From Ancylobacter oerskovii (lineage in GTDB: Bacteria > Pseudomonadota > Alphaproteobacteria > Rhizobiales > Xanthobacteraceae), in assembly GCF_018390555.1 (NCBI RefSeq), contig NZ_JAHBGB010000044.1, positions 585,424 to 649,423 of the forward strand: 64,000 nucleotides of DNA. The letters run 5' to 3'. Positions 9,088 to 18,772 of this stretch are shown piece after piece. The stretch's first letter is position 1. Each line of letters opens with the position of its first letter. The position numbers and the translations under genes were made by a program. The notes beneath the pieces were generated by a model. It was not told where the DNA came from, did no database searches, and saw only the letters and a program-made list of their open reading frames with translations.

Positions 9088-10179
9088 ATGGCGGACGGGC
9101 GGAAGGGCGGCGGCTCCGGCGGGGCGAAGACTTCCGGGACGAAGATTTCCGAGGAGGCGAAGACTTCCGGGGTGAAGGCTTCCGAGGGGGCGAAGGCTTC
9201 CGGCGAGGACAAGCTGATCGCCCGCCTGTTCGGGCGGATCGCCACCCATCCCGGCGCGCTCGGCCTCACCGACGACGCCGCCTTCCTCGCCCCGCCGCCG
9301 GGGCACGACCTCATCCTCACCAAGGACGCGCTGGTCGCCGGCGTGCATTTTTTCCCCGAGGATCCGCCGGACAGCATCGCCCGCAAGGCGATGCGGGTGA
9401 ACCTGTCCGATCTTGCCGCCAAGGGCGCCCGCCCGCTCGGCGTGCTGCTGGCCTTCGCCATTCCGCCCGGCATGGACGACGCCGCGCTCGACGCCTTCGC
9501 GCGCGGGATCGGCGAGGATGCGCGCGCCTTCGGGGCGCCGCTGCTCGGCGGCGACACGGTGCGGACCCCGGGGCCGTTCACCGTGTCGATCACCGCGCTC
9601 GGCGCCGTGCCGGCGGGGGGAATGGTGCGGCGCTCCGGCGCCCGCGAGGGACAGGCGATCGTGGCCACCGGCACCATAGGCGACGGCGCACTCGGCCTCG
9701 CCCTGCGGCTCGATGCGGGGCGGGCCGGCTTCCGGGCGCTCAACGCGGACGGCCGGGCCTTCCTTGCGGACCGCTATCTGCATCCGCGCCCGCGCCTCGC
9801 TCTGGCCGGGGCGCTACGCGAGCATGCCAGCGCGGCGATGGACGTTTCCGACGGCCTGATCGGCGATGCCGCCAAGCTGCTGGCGGTATCGGGCGTGGCG
9901 GGCGAGATCCGCGCCGCCGCGGTGCCGCTGAGCGCCGCCGCCCGCGCCGCGGTGGCCGCCGAGCCGGCACTGCTGGAGACGGCGCTGACCGGCGGCGACG
10001 ATTACGAGATCCTCGCCACGGTGCCGCACGACCGGATCGACGCCCTGAGCATGGTGGCGACCGCCGCCGGCTTCGGGCTGGCGGTGATCGGCTCGACGCA
10101 TGCCGGGAGCGGGCTGTCGGTGCTCGGCGCGGACGGTGCCGAGATGAGGTTGGCGCGCCGCAGCTTCAGCCATTTCTGA
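9088..10179 (+). CDS. thiL: Thiamine-monophosphate kinase with an N-terminal repeat extension
   Basis: A 363-residue ATP-dependent kinase that makes thiamine diphosphate from thiamine monophosphate. The catalytic body starts about residue 41 (EDKLIARLFGRIA) with DDAAFL, MRVNLSDLAAKGARP, the metal/nucleotide motifs LLGGDTV and MDVSDGLIGDAAKL, and GGDDYEIL. ThiL proteins usually start at the body; here about 40 residues rich in Gly, Lys, Ser and Thr precede it, made of 11-residue repeats. A later start is possible, but no good start codon with a binding site lies between. The gene starts 7 nt after nusB. Confidence 0.94.
   Translation: MADGRKGGGSGGAKTSGTKISEEAKTSGVKASEGAKASGEDKLIARLFGRIATHPGALGLTDDAAFLAPPPGHDLILTKDALVAGVHFFPEDPPDSIARKAMRVNLSDLAAKGARPLGVLLAFAIPPGMDDAALDAFARGIGEDARAFGAPLLGGDTVRTPGPFTVSITALGAVPAGGMVRRSGAREGQAIVATGTIGDGALGLALRLDAGRAGFRALNADGRAFLADRYLHPRPRLALAGALREHASAAMDVSDGLIGDAAKLLAVSGVAGEIRAAAVPLSAAARAAVAAEPALLETALTGGDDYEILATVPHDRIDALSMVATAAGFGLAVIGSTHAGSGLSVLGADGAEMRLARRSFSHF
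9124..9207 (+). repeat. 33-nt in-frame tandem repeat in the 5' end of thiL
   Basis: Two full units (9124-9156, 9157-9189) and a partial third (9190-9207) encode AKTSGTKISEE, AKTSGVKASEG and AKASGE. Each unit consists of two ~16-nt GAAG-CTTCC half-units, so the array has internal dyad character at DNA level. Confidence 0.85.
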
Positions 10180-10284
10180 GGGTAGCTCCCGTCTCGGCCT
10201 TTCCGCCGATTGCCCGTGACATCGCCGCGCCCTAGCTTGCCCGGCAGGCGGGTCTTCCGGCCCGCCGTGCAGAGGGGCTTTCCA

Positions 10285-11049
10285 ATGAAGATCGCCAAAC
10301 TATTCGCCGCCGCCGCCGTGCTGGCCCTGACCGCCGCCACCGCGCAGGCGGAGATCAAGACGGTGCGCATCGGCACCGAGGGCGCCTACCCGCCCTTCAA
10401 CTCCACCGATTCCTCCGGCCAGCTGGTCGGCTTCGACATCGATATCGCCAAGGCGCTGTGCGAGAAGATGAAGGTGGAATGCACCTTCGTCGCCCAGGAT
10501 TGGGACGGCATCATCCCGGCGCTGCTGGCCAAGAAGTTCGACGCCATCGTCGCCTCGATGTCGATTACCGACGAGCGCAAGGAGAAGGTGGCCTTCACCG
10601 TCCCCTACTACCAGACGCCCGGCGATTTCATCGCCCCGAAGGACACCAAGATCACCGACATCTCGCCCGAGGCACTGAAGGGCAAGACGCTGGGCACCCA
10701 GTCGGCGACCACCGCCGCCGTCTATCTCGAGGAGAAGTACAAGGGTTCGGAGATCAAGCTCTATCCGACCCAGGACGAGGCCAATGCCGACCTCGCCGCC
10801 GGCCGGCTCGACGCCATCCTCGCCGACAAGTTCGTGCTCTACGAATGGCTGGAGAAGAGCAATGACGGCAAGTGCTGCAAGTTCGTCGGCCCGGACCTGA
10901 AGGACGTCAATCCGCAGGGCACCGGCATCGCCGTGCGCAAGGAGGACAATGAGCTGCGCGAGAAGATCAACGCGGCGATCAAGGAGATCGTCGCCGACGG
11001 CACCTACAAGAAGATCAACGCCAAGTACTTCCCCTTCGACATCTACTGA
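10285..11049 (+). CDS. Periplasmic amino-acid binding protein (ABC transporter, SBP family 3)
   Basis: A 254-residue secreted protein with a signal peptide (MKIAKLFAAAAVLALTAATAQA). The mature part is a family 3 solute-binding protein of the Lys/Arg/Orn/His type: IGTEGAYPPFNSTDSSGQLVGFDIDIAKALCEKM, DWDGIIPALLAKKFDAIVASMSIT and GTGIAVRKEDNELREKINAAI. A CC pair near GKCCKFVG recalls the disulphide of the HisJ/ArgT group. No permease or ATPase gene is adjacent, so it must use components encoded elsewhere. ATG 10285 directly begins the signal peptide. A strong terminator follows, so the gene is probably monocistronic. The exact ligand is unproven. Confidence 0.9.
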   Translation: MKIAKLFAAAAVLALTAATAQAEIKTVRIGTEGAYPPFNSTDSSGQLVGFDIDIAKALCEKMKVECTFVAQDWDGIIPALLAKKFDAIVASMSITDERKEKVAFTVPYYQTPGDFIAPKDTKITDISPEALKGKTLGTQSATTAAVYLEEKYKGSEIKLYPTQDEANADLAAGRLDAILADKFVLYEWLEKSNDGKCCKFVGPDLKDVNPQGTGIAVRKEDNELREKINAAIKEIVADGTYKKINAKYFPFDIY

Positions 11050-11061
11050 GGCCTGTCGCAA

Positions 11062-11102
11062 CCGGCGCCGCCGCCCGACGGAGCGGCGGCGCCGGCCCTT
11101 TT
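11062..11102 (+). terminator. Rho-independent terminator after the binding-protein gene
   Basis: A 13-bp perfect GC stem (11062-11074 with 11083-11095), an 8-nt loop, then CCC and TTTT. It begins 12 nt after the stop codon at 11049. Confidence 0.92.
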
Positions 11103-11139
11103 CCCGGTCAGGACCGGACCGGCGCGTGCCGGCCGGCGG

Positions 11140-12408
11140 ATGGTGCATCCCATGAAAGTCGATACGCTCGTGCTCGGCGCCGGCATCGTCGGTACCAGCG
11201 TAGCGCTCAATTTCAGGCTGCGCGGGCGCTCGGTGGCGCTGGTCGACCGGCGCGGGCCGGGGGAGGAGACCTCCTACGGCAATGCCGGCCTCGTCGAGCG
11301 CTCCTCGATCTATCCGGTGGCCTTCCCGCGCGACCTGAAGGCGCTGGCGGAGGTGGCGCTCGGCCGCAACCCGGCGGCGAATTACCACTGGGACGCGCTG
11401 CCCGGCCTGCTGCCCTGGATGTACGCCTATTGGAAGGCCTCGGCGCCCGCCCGCGTCCTCGCCTATGCCCGCACCATGGAGACGCTGCTGCGCCACAGCC
11501 TCGACGAGCATGCGCGGCTCGCGGCGCTGAGCGGTGCGGAGCATTATTTCCGCGAGGGCGGCTGGCTGAAGCTCTATCGTTCGCCGGAAGGGCTGGACAA
11601 TGAGCGCAAGGAATTCCCGCTGGCGCGGCAATACGGGCTGTCCATGCGCGAGCTGACGGTCGACGAGGCGCTGGCGCTGGAGCCGGACCTGCGGCCGGAT
11701 TTCGCCGCCGCGGTGATCTGGAGCGATCCGCATTCGGTCTCCAGCCCCGGCGGCGTCACCCAGGCCTATGCGCGGCATTTCGCGGCGCTGGGCGGCGAGA
11801 TCGGGACCGGCGACGCGCGCGGCCTGGTGCGGCTCGGCACGGGCTGGGCGATGTCGACCGCCGCCGGCCTGGTCGAGGCGCGCGAGGTGGTGGTGGCGCT
11901 GGGGCCCTGGGCGGACGACGTGTTGCGCCCCTTCGGCGTGCGGCTGCCGTTGGCGGTGAAGCGCGGCTACCACATGCATTATCGCGGCGAGGGCGGGGCG
12001 AAGCTGTCGCGGCCGGTGCTGGACGAGGAGGGCGGCTACGTCATCACCCCGATGGAGCTCGGCATCCGCCTGACCACCGGGGTGGAGTTCGCCCGCCGCG
12101 ACGCCCGCAAGACACCGGTGCAGCTGGAGCGCACCGAGGCGGTGGCGCGCAAGCTGTTCCCGCTCGGCGAGCGGGTGGAGGCCGAGCCGTGGATGGGCTG
12201 CCGCCCGGCCTTCCCGGACATGCTGCCGGCGATCGGCCCGGCGACCGGGCGGGGCGGGGAGGCGGTGAAGGGCCTGTGGCTCGCCATCGGCCACCAGCAT
12301 CTCGGCTTCACGCTCGGCCCGATCACCGGGCGGCTGCTCGCCGAGATGATGAGCGGCGAGACGCCGTCAGTGGATCCGGCGCCGTTCGCGCCGGCGCGCT
12401 TCGGCTGA
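11140..12408 (+). CDS. FAD-dependent amino-acid oxidoreductase (DadA/DAO family)
   Basis: A flavoprotein of about 420 residues of the D-amino-acid dehydrogenase/DAO family, which oxidises amino acids to imines with FAD as acceptor. The Rossmann motif is at the very start (TLVLGAGIVGTSVALNF), followed by ETSYGNAGLVE typical of DadA, and a C-terminal FAD motif GLWLAIGHQHLGFTLGPITG. The start is uncertain between 11140 (MVHPMKV) and 11152 (MKVDTL); both give the full fold. It sits behind the amino-acid binding protein but after that gene's terminator. A D-amino acid, sarcosine or pipecolate-like substrate is possible; I cannot choose. Confidence 0.85.
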   Translation: MVHPMKVDTLVLGAGIVGTSVALNFRLRGRSVALVDRRGPGEETSYGNAGLVERSSIYPVAFPRDLKALAEVALGRNPAANYHWDALPGLLPWMYAYWKASAPARVLAYARTMETLLRHSLDEHARLAALSGAEHYFREGGWLKLYRSPEGLDNERKEFPLARQYGLSMRELTVDEALALEPDLRPDFAAAVIWSDPHSVSSPGGVTQAYARHFAALGGEIGTGDARGLVRLGTGWAMSTAAGLVEAREVVVALGPWADDVLRPFGVRLPLAVKRGYHMHYRGEGGAKLSRPVLDEEGGYVITPMELGIRLTTGVEFARRDARKTPVQLERTEAVARKLFPLGERVEAEPWMGCRPAFPDMLPAIGPATGRGGEAVKGLWLAIGHQHLGFTLGPITGRLLAEMMSGETPSVDPAPFAPARFG

Positions 12409-12511
12409 GGCGGGCCGTTCCCCGGCGGCGGGCTGCCGCCGCGGCCTCCCGGCGAGCGGCCGCGCCGGCGGTTTCCCGCCGAAGCCGCGGCCCGCGCGGG
12501 AAGGGCGGGCC

Positions 12512-13063
12512 TCAGTCGTTGCTGGGGCCGCCGAGGGCGGAGGTGAAGATCTGGCCGAGCACCGACAGCTCGGCGCCGCCGGTCGGGGTGGTGCGCGAGA
12601 CGAAGTCGAACACCTTGCCGTCCTTCAGCCCGTAATCGGCGATGCGAGTGACGCGCTTGTCCTTGGGATCGAAATAGATCGCCAGCACCCGCTGCTCGAT
12701 CACCTCGGGGCGCATGAACATGACCTTCTTGGTCTTCTGCGAGATGTAGTAGAATACCTCGCCGTCCACCGTGGCGACCGTGGACGGGGTGCCGAGCACC
12801 AGCAGCACCTGCTCCTGGCTGGAGCCGACCGGGATCTGGTCGAGCGCGCCGGGGGCGGCGACATAGCCGCGCTGCTGCTCGGTGACGAAGTTCGAGGGGG
12901 TGCGGGCGAGGCCCATGCTGGAGGTCGCCACCGGCATGTCGGCGCAGCCGGCGAGGCCGGTGCAGATCAGCGCGGCTCCGCCGAGGCCGGCCATGCGTGT
13001 GCGCCGGTGCCCGGAGCGCCGGGTCCGCTCATCCGCCTGCCGTGTCTCAAACCGCACTGCCAT
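12512..13063 (-). CDS. bamE: Outer membrane assembly lipoprotein BamE (SmpA/OmlA family)
   Basis: A 183-residue lipoprotein of the Bam complex, which folds beta-barrel proteins into the outer membrane. An Arg-rich N-terminus leads to the hydrophobic signal and lipobox LAGC (lipidated C39). The SmpA/OmlA domain covers IPVGSSQEQVLLVLGTPSTV through VFDFVSRTTPTGG. The start at 13063 has AGGAG 8 nt upstream, although this makes the n-region unusually long; an inner ATG at 12994 would leave a conventional signal peptide. Transcribed divergently from the CBP3-like gene and convergent with the oxidoreductase. Confidence 0.92.
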   Translation of the reverse strand: MAVRFETRQADERTRRSGHRRTRMAGLGGAALICTGLAGCADMPVATSSMGLARTPSNFVTEQQRGYVAAPGALDQIPVGSSQEQVLLVLGTPSTVATVDGEVFYYISQKTKKVMFMRPEVIEQRVLAIYFDPKDKRVTRIADYGLKDGKVFDFVSRTTPTGGAELSVLGQIFTSALGGPSND

Positions 13064-13240
13064 TCATCCCACTCCTGTGCCGTTGCCGCACGTCGTCCCG
13101 CGCAAAAAGCACAGGCTGCCGCCGGGAGGCAACGGGAAATCCCCGTTCGGGCGTGCCGGCAGGCTTGCCAGCGGCCCCCTCCCGCGCTAACCCGCCGCGA
13201 TACGGCGCCATGCGCGGCGGCGACAAGGCAGAGGCCCGCC

Positions 13241-13801
13241 ATGATCCTGCGATTCTTCCGCCGGGACGACGGACGCGAGACAATCCAGCGGCTCTATGGC
13301 GCGATCGTGGCGTCCTCGCGCGATCCCGCCTATTACACGGAGTATGGCGTCGCCGACAGCATCGCCGGCCGCTTCGAGATGATCCTGCTGCACGCCTTCC
13401 TGCTGTTCCACCGCCTCAAGGACGAGGGCGAGGCGGGCAAGGAGCTGGGCCAGCGGGTGTTCGACGCCTTCTGCAGGGACATGGACGCCAATCTGCGCGA
13501 GATGGGCGTCGGCGACCTGACGGTGCCGAAGAAGATGAAGAACGTCGCTTCGGCTTTCTATGGCCGCGTCGGCGTCTATGATGCGGCGCTCGGCGGGCCG
13601 GAGGCCGAGCTCGTCGAGGCGCTGCTGCGCAACGTCTACGCCTCCTCGCCGGAGCGCCGCGCCGAGGCCGGGGCGCTGGCGGTGCGGCTGCGCCAGCTGG
13701 CGGCGGCGCTCACGGCGACGCCGTTCGAGACCCTTGCGCGCGGCGAGCTGCCCCTGCCGGCGGCCGGCGCGTCCCCCTTCGTGGAGAACACACCCTCATG
13801 A
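13241..13801 (+). CDS. Ubiquinol-cytochrome c chaperone (CBP3 family)
   Basis: A 186-residue member of the CBP3/UQCC1 family, which in mitochondria assists cytochrome b synthesis and bc1 complex assembly. Family features are the N-terminal ETIQRLYGAIVASSRDPAYY, the helical core FEMILLHAFLLFHRLK, and FDAFCRDMDANLREMGVGDL and VPKKMKNVASAFYGR. The ATG at 13241 gives the family's usual length; open frame continues upstream but without similarity. The stop overlaps the next start by ATGA. The bc1 genes are not in the window. Confidence 0.92.
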   Translation: MILRFFRRDDGRETIQRLYGAIVASSRDPAYYTEYGVADSIAGRFEMILLHAFLLFHRLKDEGEAGKELGQRVFDAFCRDMDANLREMGVGDLTVPKKMKNVASAFYGRVGVYDAALGGPEAELVEALLRNVYASSPERRAEAGALAVRLRQLAAALTATPFETLARGELPLPAAGASPFVENTPS

Positions 13802-14334
13802 GCGATGCGGCTCCCCTGACCCATCCCGTCCTCGTCGCCACCATCCCCGATGACGGCATGACCGTGAAACTCGCGCCCGACGCGGCGACGCGCGCGGCGC
13901 TGGCCAAGGATTTCGGCATTGCCGGCATTCCCAAGCTCACCGCCACGGTGACGCTGATGCCCCAGCGCGGCGGCGTGCGGGTGGAGGGCCATCTCGACGC
14001 CGTGGTGCGGCAGAACTGCGTGGTCACGCTCGAGGATTTCGATGCGCCGGTGAGCGAGGACATCGAGTTGAGCTTCGCCCCGGCCGACAAGCTGCCGGAG
14101 ATCCGGCCCGGCCAGGAGATCGAGGTAAGCGAGCAGGACATCCCCGATCCGATCGTCGACGGCGTTATCGACGTCGGCGCGGTGGTGGCGGAATTCCTGG
14201 CGCTGGGGCTCGATCCCTATCCGCGCAAGCCCGGGGTGGCGTTCGAGACGCCGGACGCGCCGGGAGCGGAGGAAGCCTCGCCCTTCGCGGCGCTCGCGCG
14301 GCTGAAGAAGTCCGAGGGCGGCGGCGGCGACTGA
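13798..14334 (+). CDS. YceD family protein (DUF177)
   Basis: A 178-residue DUF177/YceD protein. Members usually precede rpmF-plsX and are linked to 23S rRNA accumulation; the biochemical role is not settled. Typical is the central GHLDAVVRQNCVVTLEDFDAPV followed by acidic DIELSFAP and the EFLALGLDPYPRKPG motif near the C-terminus. Bacterial rpmF often lies between yceD and plsX; here it does not, as in many alphaproteobacteria. It is coupled to the CBP3-like gene by ATGA, and 116 nt separate it from plsX. Confidence 0.9.
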   Translation: MSDAAPLTHPVLVATIPDDGMTVKLAPDAATRAALAKDFGIAGIPKLTATVTLMPQRGGVRVEGHLDAVVRQNCVVTLEDFDAPVSEDIELSFAPADKLPEIRPGQEIEVSEQDIPDPIVDGVIDVGAVVAEFLALGLDPYPRKPGVAFETPDAPGAEEASPFAALARLKKSEGGGGD

Positions 14335-14450
14335 CCGGAAAGTTGCTCCGCGGCGGCGAGCCGCTATTGTCACGCGCCCGCAACTGGGGCATGCCCTCAT
14401 GTCCCGGCGGCGAGCCGCCGGCCCCGAATGAACGAGATCAGTAGCGCTTC

Positions 14451-15542
14451 ATGTCATCGCCCGTTCGAATCGCGCTCGACGTCATGGGAGGAGACCACGG
14501 CGCCGACGTCGTGCTTCCCGGCGCCGCCCTCGCGCTGACGCGGCACCCGGACATCCGTTTCCTGCTGTTCGGCGACGAGACGAAGATCCGCGCCATCCTC
14601 GCCCGGCATCCCAAGCTCGCCGAGGCGAGCTCGATCGTCCATACCGACGTCGTCGTCACCATGGAGGACAAGCCGAGCCAGGCGCTGCGGCGCGGCCGCA
14701 AGGTGTCCTCCATGTGGAAGGCGATCGACGCGGTGCGCCTCCACGAGGCCGATTGCGCGGTCTCGGCCGGCAATACCGGCGCGCTGATGGCGATGGCCAA
14801 GGTCAATCTCAAGACCATGGAGGGCATCTCCCGTCCCGCCATCGCCTGCCTGTGGCCGACGCTGCGCGGCGAGAGCGTGGTGCTCGACGTCGGCGCCTCG
14901 ATCGGCGCCACCGCGCAGCATCTCGTCGACATGGCGGTGATGGGCGCGGCGATGGCGCGCATCGTCTTCGACATCGAGAAGCCCAAGGTCGGCCTGCTCA
15001 ATGTCGGGGTCGAGGAGATCAAGGGCGTCGAGGAGGTCAAGGAGGCCGGGGCGACGCTGAAGGCCGCCGAGCATCCCGGGCTCGACTATCGCGGCTTCGT
15101 CGAGGGCAACGACATCGGCCGCGGCGTGGTCGACGTGGTGGTGACGGAGGGCTTCTCCGGCAACATCGCGCTCAAGACCGCCGAGGGCACCGCCAAGCAG
15201 TTCGCCGAGCTGCTGCGCGGGGTGATGCGCTCCAGCCTGATGGCGAAGATCGGCTATCTGTTCGCCCGCGGCGCTTTCGCGCTGCTGCGGGAGAAGCTCG
15301 ACCCGCGCAAGTCCAATGGCGGCGTGTTCCTCGGGCTCAACGGCGTGGTGATCAAGAGCCACGGCGGCACCGATGCCGAGGGCTTCGCCTCGGCGATCGA
15401 CATCGGCTACGACATGGTGCGCTACGCCTTGCTGTCGCGCATCGAGGCGGGCATCAAGGGGCGGCCGCGCGCGGGCACCTCGCCGGATGGGGACGGCTCC
15501 GCCGACGGGGCGGCGTCGTCAGAATTGCAGGTTTCATCGTGA
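14451..15542 (+). CDS. plsX: Phosphate acyltransferase PlsX
   Basis: A 363-residue peripheral membrane enzyme that makes acyl-phosphate from acyl-ACP for phospholipid synthesis. Signature [11 protein letters not shown] at the N-terminus, then [26 protein letters not shown], and [31 protein letters not shown]. The C-terminal ~25 residues are a low-complexity Gly/Asp/Ser tail. The stop overlaps the GTG start of fabH (GTGA), so the two lipid genes are coupled. Confidence 0.97.
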   Translation: MSSPVRIALDVMGGDHGADVVLPGAALALTRHPDIRFLLFGDETKIRAILARHPKLAEASSIVHTDVVVTMEDKPSQALRRGRKVSSMWKAIDAVRLHEADCAVSAGNTGALMAMAKVNLKTMEGISRPAIACLWPTLRGESVVLDVGASIGATAQHLVDMAVMGAAMARIVFDIEKPKVGLLNVGVEEIKGVEEVKEAGATLKAAEHPGLDYRGFVEGNDIGRGVVDVVVTEGFSGNIALKTAEGTAKQFAELLRGVMRSSLMAKIGYLFARGAFALLREKLDPRKSNGGVFLGLNGVVIKSHGGTDAEGFASAIDIGYDMVRYALLSRIEAGIKGRPRAGTSPDGDGSADGAASSELQVSS

Positions 15543-16516
15543 GCAGCTTGACTTCAGTGGTGCGCGGCGTCGGCGCCTATCTGCCGGCCCGTACCCTCTC
15601 CAATGCCGACCTCGCCCAGATGGTCGACACTTCCGACGAATGGATCGTCCAGCGCACCGGCATCCGGGAGCGGCATATCGCCGCCGACGACGAGGTGACG
15701 AGCGACCTCGCCATCCGCGCGGCGCGGGCGGCGCTCGACAATGCCGGGCTGAAGCCGGAGGACATCGACCTCATCGTGCTCGCCACCTCGACGCCGGACA
15801 ACACCTTCCCCGCCTCGGCGGTGACGGTGCAGGCCGGGCTCGGCATCACCCACGGCGCCGCCTTCGACGTGCAGGCGGTGTGCTCGGGCTTCGTCTACGC
15901 GCTGGCGACCGCCGACAATTTCCTCAAGGCCGGCAGCTTCCGCCGGGCGCTGGTGATCGGCGCCGAGACCTTCTCGCGCATCCTCGACTGGTCGGACCGC
16001 ACCACCTGCGTGCTGTTCGGCGACGGCGCCGGCGCGCTGGTGCTGGAGGCGGTGCCGACCACCGGCGCGCCCGACGAGCGCGGCGTGCTCACCAGCCATC
16101 TGCGCTCGGACGGCCGGCACAAGAACAAGCTCTATGTCGATGGCGGCGTGTCCTCCACCAAGACCACCGGCTTCCTGCGCATGGAAGGCCGCGAGGTGTT
16201 CCGCCACGCGGTGGGCATGATCACCGACGTGATCACCGATGCCTACAACGCCACCGGACTCGATTCCTCGACCATCGACTGGTTCGTGCCGCACCAGGCC
16301 AATCGCCGCATCATCGACGCCAGCGCGGTGAAGCTCGGCATCGCGCCGGAAAAGGTGGTACTGACCGTCGACCGGCACGGCAACACCTCGGCCGCCTCGA
16401 TCCCGCTGGCGCTCGCCACCGCGGTCGGCGACGGGCGGATCAAGGCCGGCGATATTGTGCTGCTGGAAGCGATGGGCGGCGGCTTCACCTGGGCCTCGGC
16501 GCTGGTCCGCTGGTAG
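15539..16516 (+). CDS. fabH: 3-oxoacyl-ACP synthase III
   Basis: A 325-residue condensing enzyme that starts fatty-acid chains from acetyl-CoA and malonyl-ACP. The catalytic triad is visible: C115 in QAVCSGF, H252 in PHQANRR and N282 in HGNTSAAS. N-terminal YLPARTLSN and [14 protein letters not shown] are typical. The GTG start at 15539, overlapping plsX, places [15 protein letters not shown] at the beginning as in relatives. Confidence 0.97.
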   Translation: MSSLTSVVRGVGAYLPARTLSNADLAQMVDTSDEWIVQRTGIRERHIAADDEVTSDLAIRAARAALDNAGLKPEDIDLIVLATSTPDNTFPASAVTVQAGLGITHGAAFDVQAVCSGFVYALATADNFLKAGSFRRALVIGAETFSRILDWSDRTTCVLFGDGAGALVLEAVPTTGAPDERGVLTSHLRSDGRHKNKLYVDGGVSSTKTTGFLRMEGREVFRHAVGMITDVITDAYNATGLDSSTIDWFVPHQANRRIIDASAVKLGIAPEKVVLTVDRHGNTSAASIPLALATAVGDGRIKAGDIVLLEAMGGGFTWASALVRW

Positions 16517-16627
16517 GGCGGGCGCCTCGAGCTTCGCCGGATGCGCGTCCCCGTTGACCTGTGCGGGCGACGGCGCCTAGGTTGACGCAAGGCATCGCCA
16601 CAACACGAAGAAGGCGGAGACGGGTCA

Positions 16628-16936
16628 ATGGCAGGGCGGACGATCACGCGCGCGGATCTTTGCGAGGCGGTGTACCAGCGTGTAGGGCTGTCGCGGACCG
16701 AATCCGCCGCGCTGGTGGAGACCGTGCTCAGCGAGATCGCCGATTGCGTGGCGAAGGGCGAGACGGTGAAGCTGTCCTCCTTCGGCTCCTTCGTGGTGCG
16801 GCAGAAGGGCGAGCGCATCGGCCGCAACCCGAAGACCGGCGAGGAGGTGCCGATCGCCCCGCGCCGGGTCATGGTCTTCAAGCCGTCCAACATCCTGAAG
16901 CAGCAGATCAACGGCCTCGACGCCACCGAAGAGTGA
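16628..16936 (+). CDS. ihfA: Integration host factor subunit alpha
   Basis: A 102-residue sequence-specific DNA-bending protein. [19 protein letters not shown], the core [12 protein letters not shown], and the arm [25 protein letters not shown] distinguish it as IHF-alpha rather than HU. It follows fabH by 111 nt and precedes merR by 13 nt, a conserved alphaproteobacterial order. Confidence 0.96.
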   Translation: MAGRTITRADLCEAVYQRVGLSRTESAALVETVLSEIADCVAKGETVKLSSFGSFVVRQKGERIGRNPKTGEEVPIAPRRVMVFKPSNILKQQINGLDATEE

Positions 16937-16949
16937 GGCGGGCCGTGTC

Positions 16950-17831
16950 GTGAGCCGCAGGGAGGAAAGCTTCGCCGTGGAGAAGAGCCCGGACGCCTTC
17001 CGCACCATCAGCGAGGTCGCCGAAGAGCTCGATCTGCCGCAGCACGTGCTGCGTTTCTGGGAAACCAAGTTTCCGCAGATCCGCCCGCTGAAGCGCGGCG
17101 GCGGTCGTCGCTACTACCGGCCGGACGACGTCGAGCTGCTGCGCGGCATCCGTCATCTGCTCTACGGGGAAGGCTACACCATTCGCGGTGTCCAGCGCAT
17201 CCTCAAGGAGGAGGGGCCGCGCTACGTGCAGGCCTTGCTGCGCGAGGCGATGGGCGAGGGTGCCGCCGAAGACGGCGACGCGAGGCCGGCGCCGGAAGGG
17301 CGGACCTCCGCGCTGGGCGGCTTCTTCGGGCTGCTGCCGGGGCGCCGCGGCGGCGCGGCGGCGCCGGAGCGCGAGAGCGAGCCGGCACCGCGCCGGCCGG
17401 CGCGGCGGCGCGACCCCGAGGACGAACCGAACTTCCTCGATATGCCGCTGCTGCCGGATATGGAGCCGCAGCGTGCCGAATCGCGCCATTCCGAGCCGCG
17501 TCACGTCGAGCCGCGCTTCGACCCGCCGGAGGATGCGGAGGATTTCGATCCGCCGGCCGGGGCGCCGGAACCGGACGGGCCGGTGTTCCCGTTCCGCGGC
17601 GTCGGCGGCGAACCGGGGCATCCCGCGTCCGCGCCCCGCCATGCGGGGGAACCCTTCGCCGCGCCGCCCTTCGACGAGGACGAGCCGCCGGCGCGCCTGA
17701 CCGCCTTCCGTCCCGTGCAGGGACCGGAGGACGGGCTTTCGGAAGAGCAGCTGGCCCAGTTGCGGGCGGCGCTGGTCGACCTGCAGGAATGCTACCGCCT
17801 GCTGCTGGAAGCCCGCCGGGGCGAGAGCTGA
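16950..17831 (+). CDS. MerR-family transcriptional regulator with long acidic/proline-rich tail
   Basis: A 293-residue regulator. Residues ~18-85 are a MerR helix-turn-helix: [49 protein letters not shown], then a wing/dimer helix [12 protein letters not shown]. From ~100 to 260 the chain is low complexity, rich in Glu, Arg, Pro and Asp, and looks disordered. A helix near the C-terminus ([22 protein letters not shown]) may mediate oligomerisation. There is no metal-binding cysteine pattern. Start GTG 16950. The effector and targets are unknown; only the linkage to ihfA is well conserved. Confidence 0.92.
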   Translation: MSRREESFAVEKSPDAFRTISEVAEELDLPQHVLRFWETKFPQIRPLKRGGGRRYYRPDDVELLRGIRHLLYGEGYTIRGVQRILKEEGPRYVQALLREAMGEGAAEDGDARPAPEGRTSALGGFFGLLPGRRGGAAAPERESEPAPRRPARRRDPEDEPNFLDMPLLPDMEPQRAESRHSEPRHVEPRFDPPEDAEDFDPPAGAPEPDGPVFPFRGVGGEPGHPASAPRHAGEPFAAPPFDEDEPPARLTAFRPVQGPEDGLSEEQLAQLRAALVDLQECYRLLLEARRGES

Positions 17832-17891
17832 GCGCGCGTTCCGCGCGGCCTCAGGAACCTTCGTCCCGGCGTGGCGTTCACTCCAGAGCCG

Positions 17892-18284
17892 TCAGTCGAC
17901 CACGGCGAGATCGACCTTCGCGACCCCGCGCTGACGGAAGCCGAGGCTCTCCGCGGCGGCGGTCGAGACGTCGATGATGCGACCGCGGATGAAGGGGCCG
18001 CGATCGTTGATGCGCACGACGACCGACCGGCCATTGGCCGTGTTGGTCACCCGCACCTTGGTCCCGAAGGGCAAGGAGCGATGCGCGGCGGTGAGGGCGC
18101 GGGCATTGTGCCGCTCACCATTGGCGGTGCGTCCGCCATAGCCGTAATAGGACGCCATCCCGCTGGAGGCGGCCGTTTTTTTCGAGATTGCCGAGTTTGC
18201 TGAAGCAGCATTGCCGCTGGCGGCGAAGATGACCGCGGCGGCGAGCGTCGCTCCCGCGATCCGTCCCATTCCCCAAGCCGTCAA
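17892..18284 (-). CDS. rlpA: Septal ring lytic transglycosylase RlpA family protein, short form
   Basis: A 130-residue secreted protein with a double-psi beta-barrel. A signal peptide ([19 protein letters not shown]) is followed by the RlpA core: [57 protein letters not shown] and AAAESLGF. RlpA enzymes cleave denuded glycan strands during division. This one lacks a lipobox and the C-terminal SPOR domain, so it is the short periplasmic type common in Rhizobiales. The TTG start at 18284 has AAGGA about 8 nt upstream; ATG 18269 is an alternative. Confidence 0.88.
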   Translation of the reverse strand: MTAWGMGRIAGATLAAAVIFAASGNAASANSAISKKTAASSGMASYYGYGGRTANGERHNARALTAAHRSLPFGTKVRVTNTANGRSVVVRINDRGPFIRGRIIDVSTAAAESLGFRQRGVAKVDLAVVD

Positions 18285-18772
18285 TACCTCTGTCCTTCTC
18301 CTGTTGCATCCACGGGATTCGGATGGAAAAGGAGTGTGGCTGCAGAACAGCTATTTCATGTCAGGAATGTGATTTCGCGAATCTGTCCATGGAATACCCC
18401 ATGCATAATTCGCGAGCCGACAGGCTGATTGTGACAGTCTTCGCGACCTGTTGTCGAGACTGATCGCAGCGGTGATGTGGGTTATACGCAGAAGAGATTC
18501 AAGACATCCTTGGCGCGAATTCTTATCCTGCCGCAAAGAGAAACCGGCGGTTTTTTCGCTGTCGGGCAAACGGCTTCTCCCACGGTCATGCCCCTTGGGA
18601 AGGAGCCGATACGCCGCACGGCCCCGCGGCCGGAGGGCCCGTCCGGGCGCGTCGCGGGCCGGGGAGGCGGCCCCCTTCGCAGGCCGCATGGATTTGTGGC
18701 GCCGAGCGGTGCTATTGACGCGGCAACAGTTCGGGCGTGCCGGATCCGGCCGCGCAGGCGAGGAGCATCATC
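18285..18772. other. 488-nt intergenic region between divergent rlpA and the aldehyde dehydrogenase
   Basis: The part from about 18310 to 18560 is clearly less GC-rich than its surroundings and should hold the divergent promoters; I could not fix -35/-10 pairs. The part from 18600 to 18770 returns to high GC. No coding frame here has a binding site or family resemblance. Confidence 0.5.
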
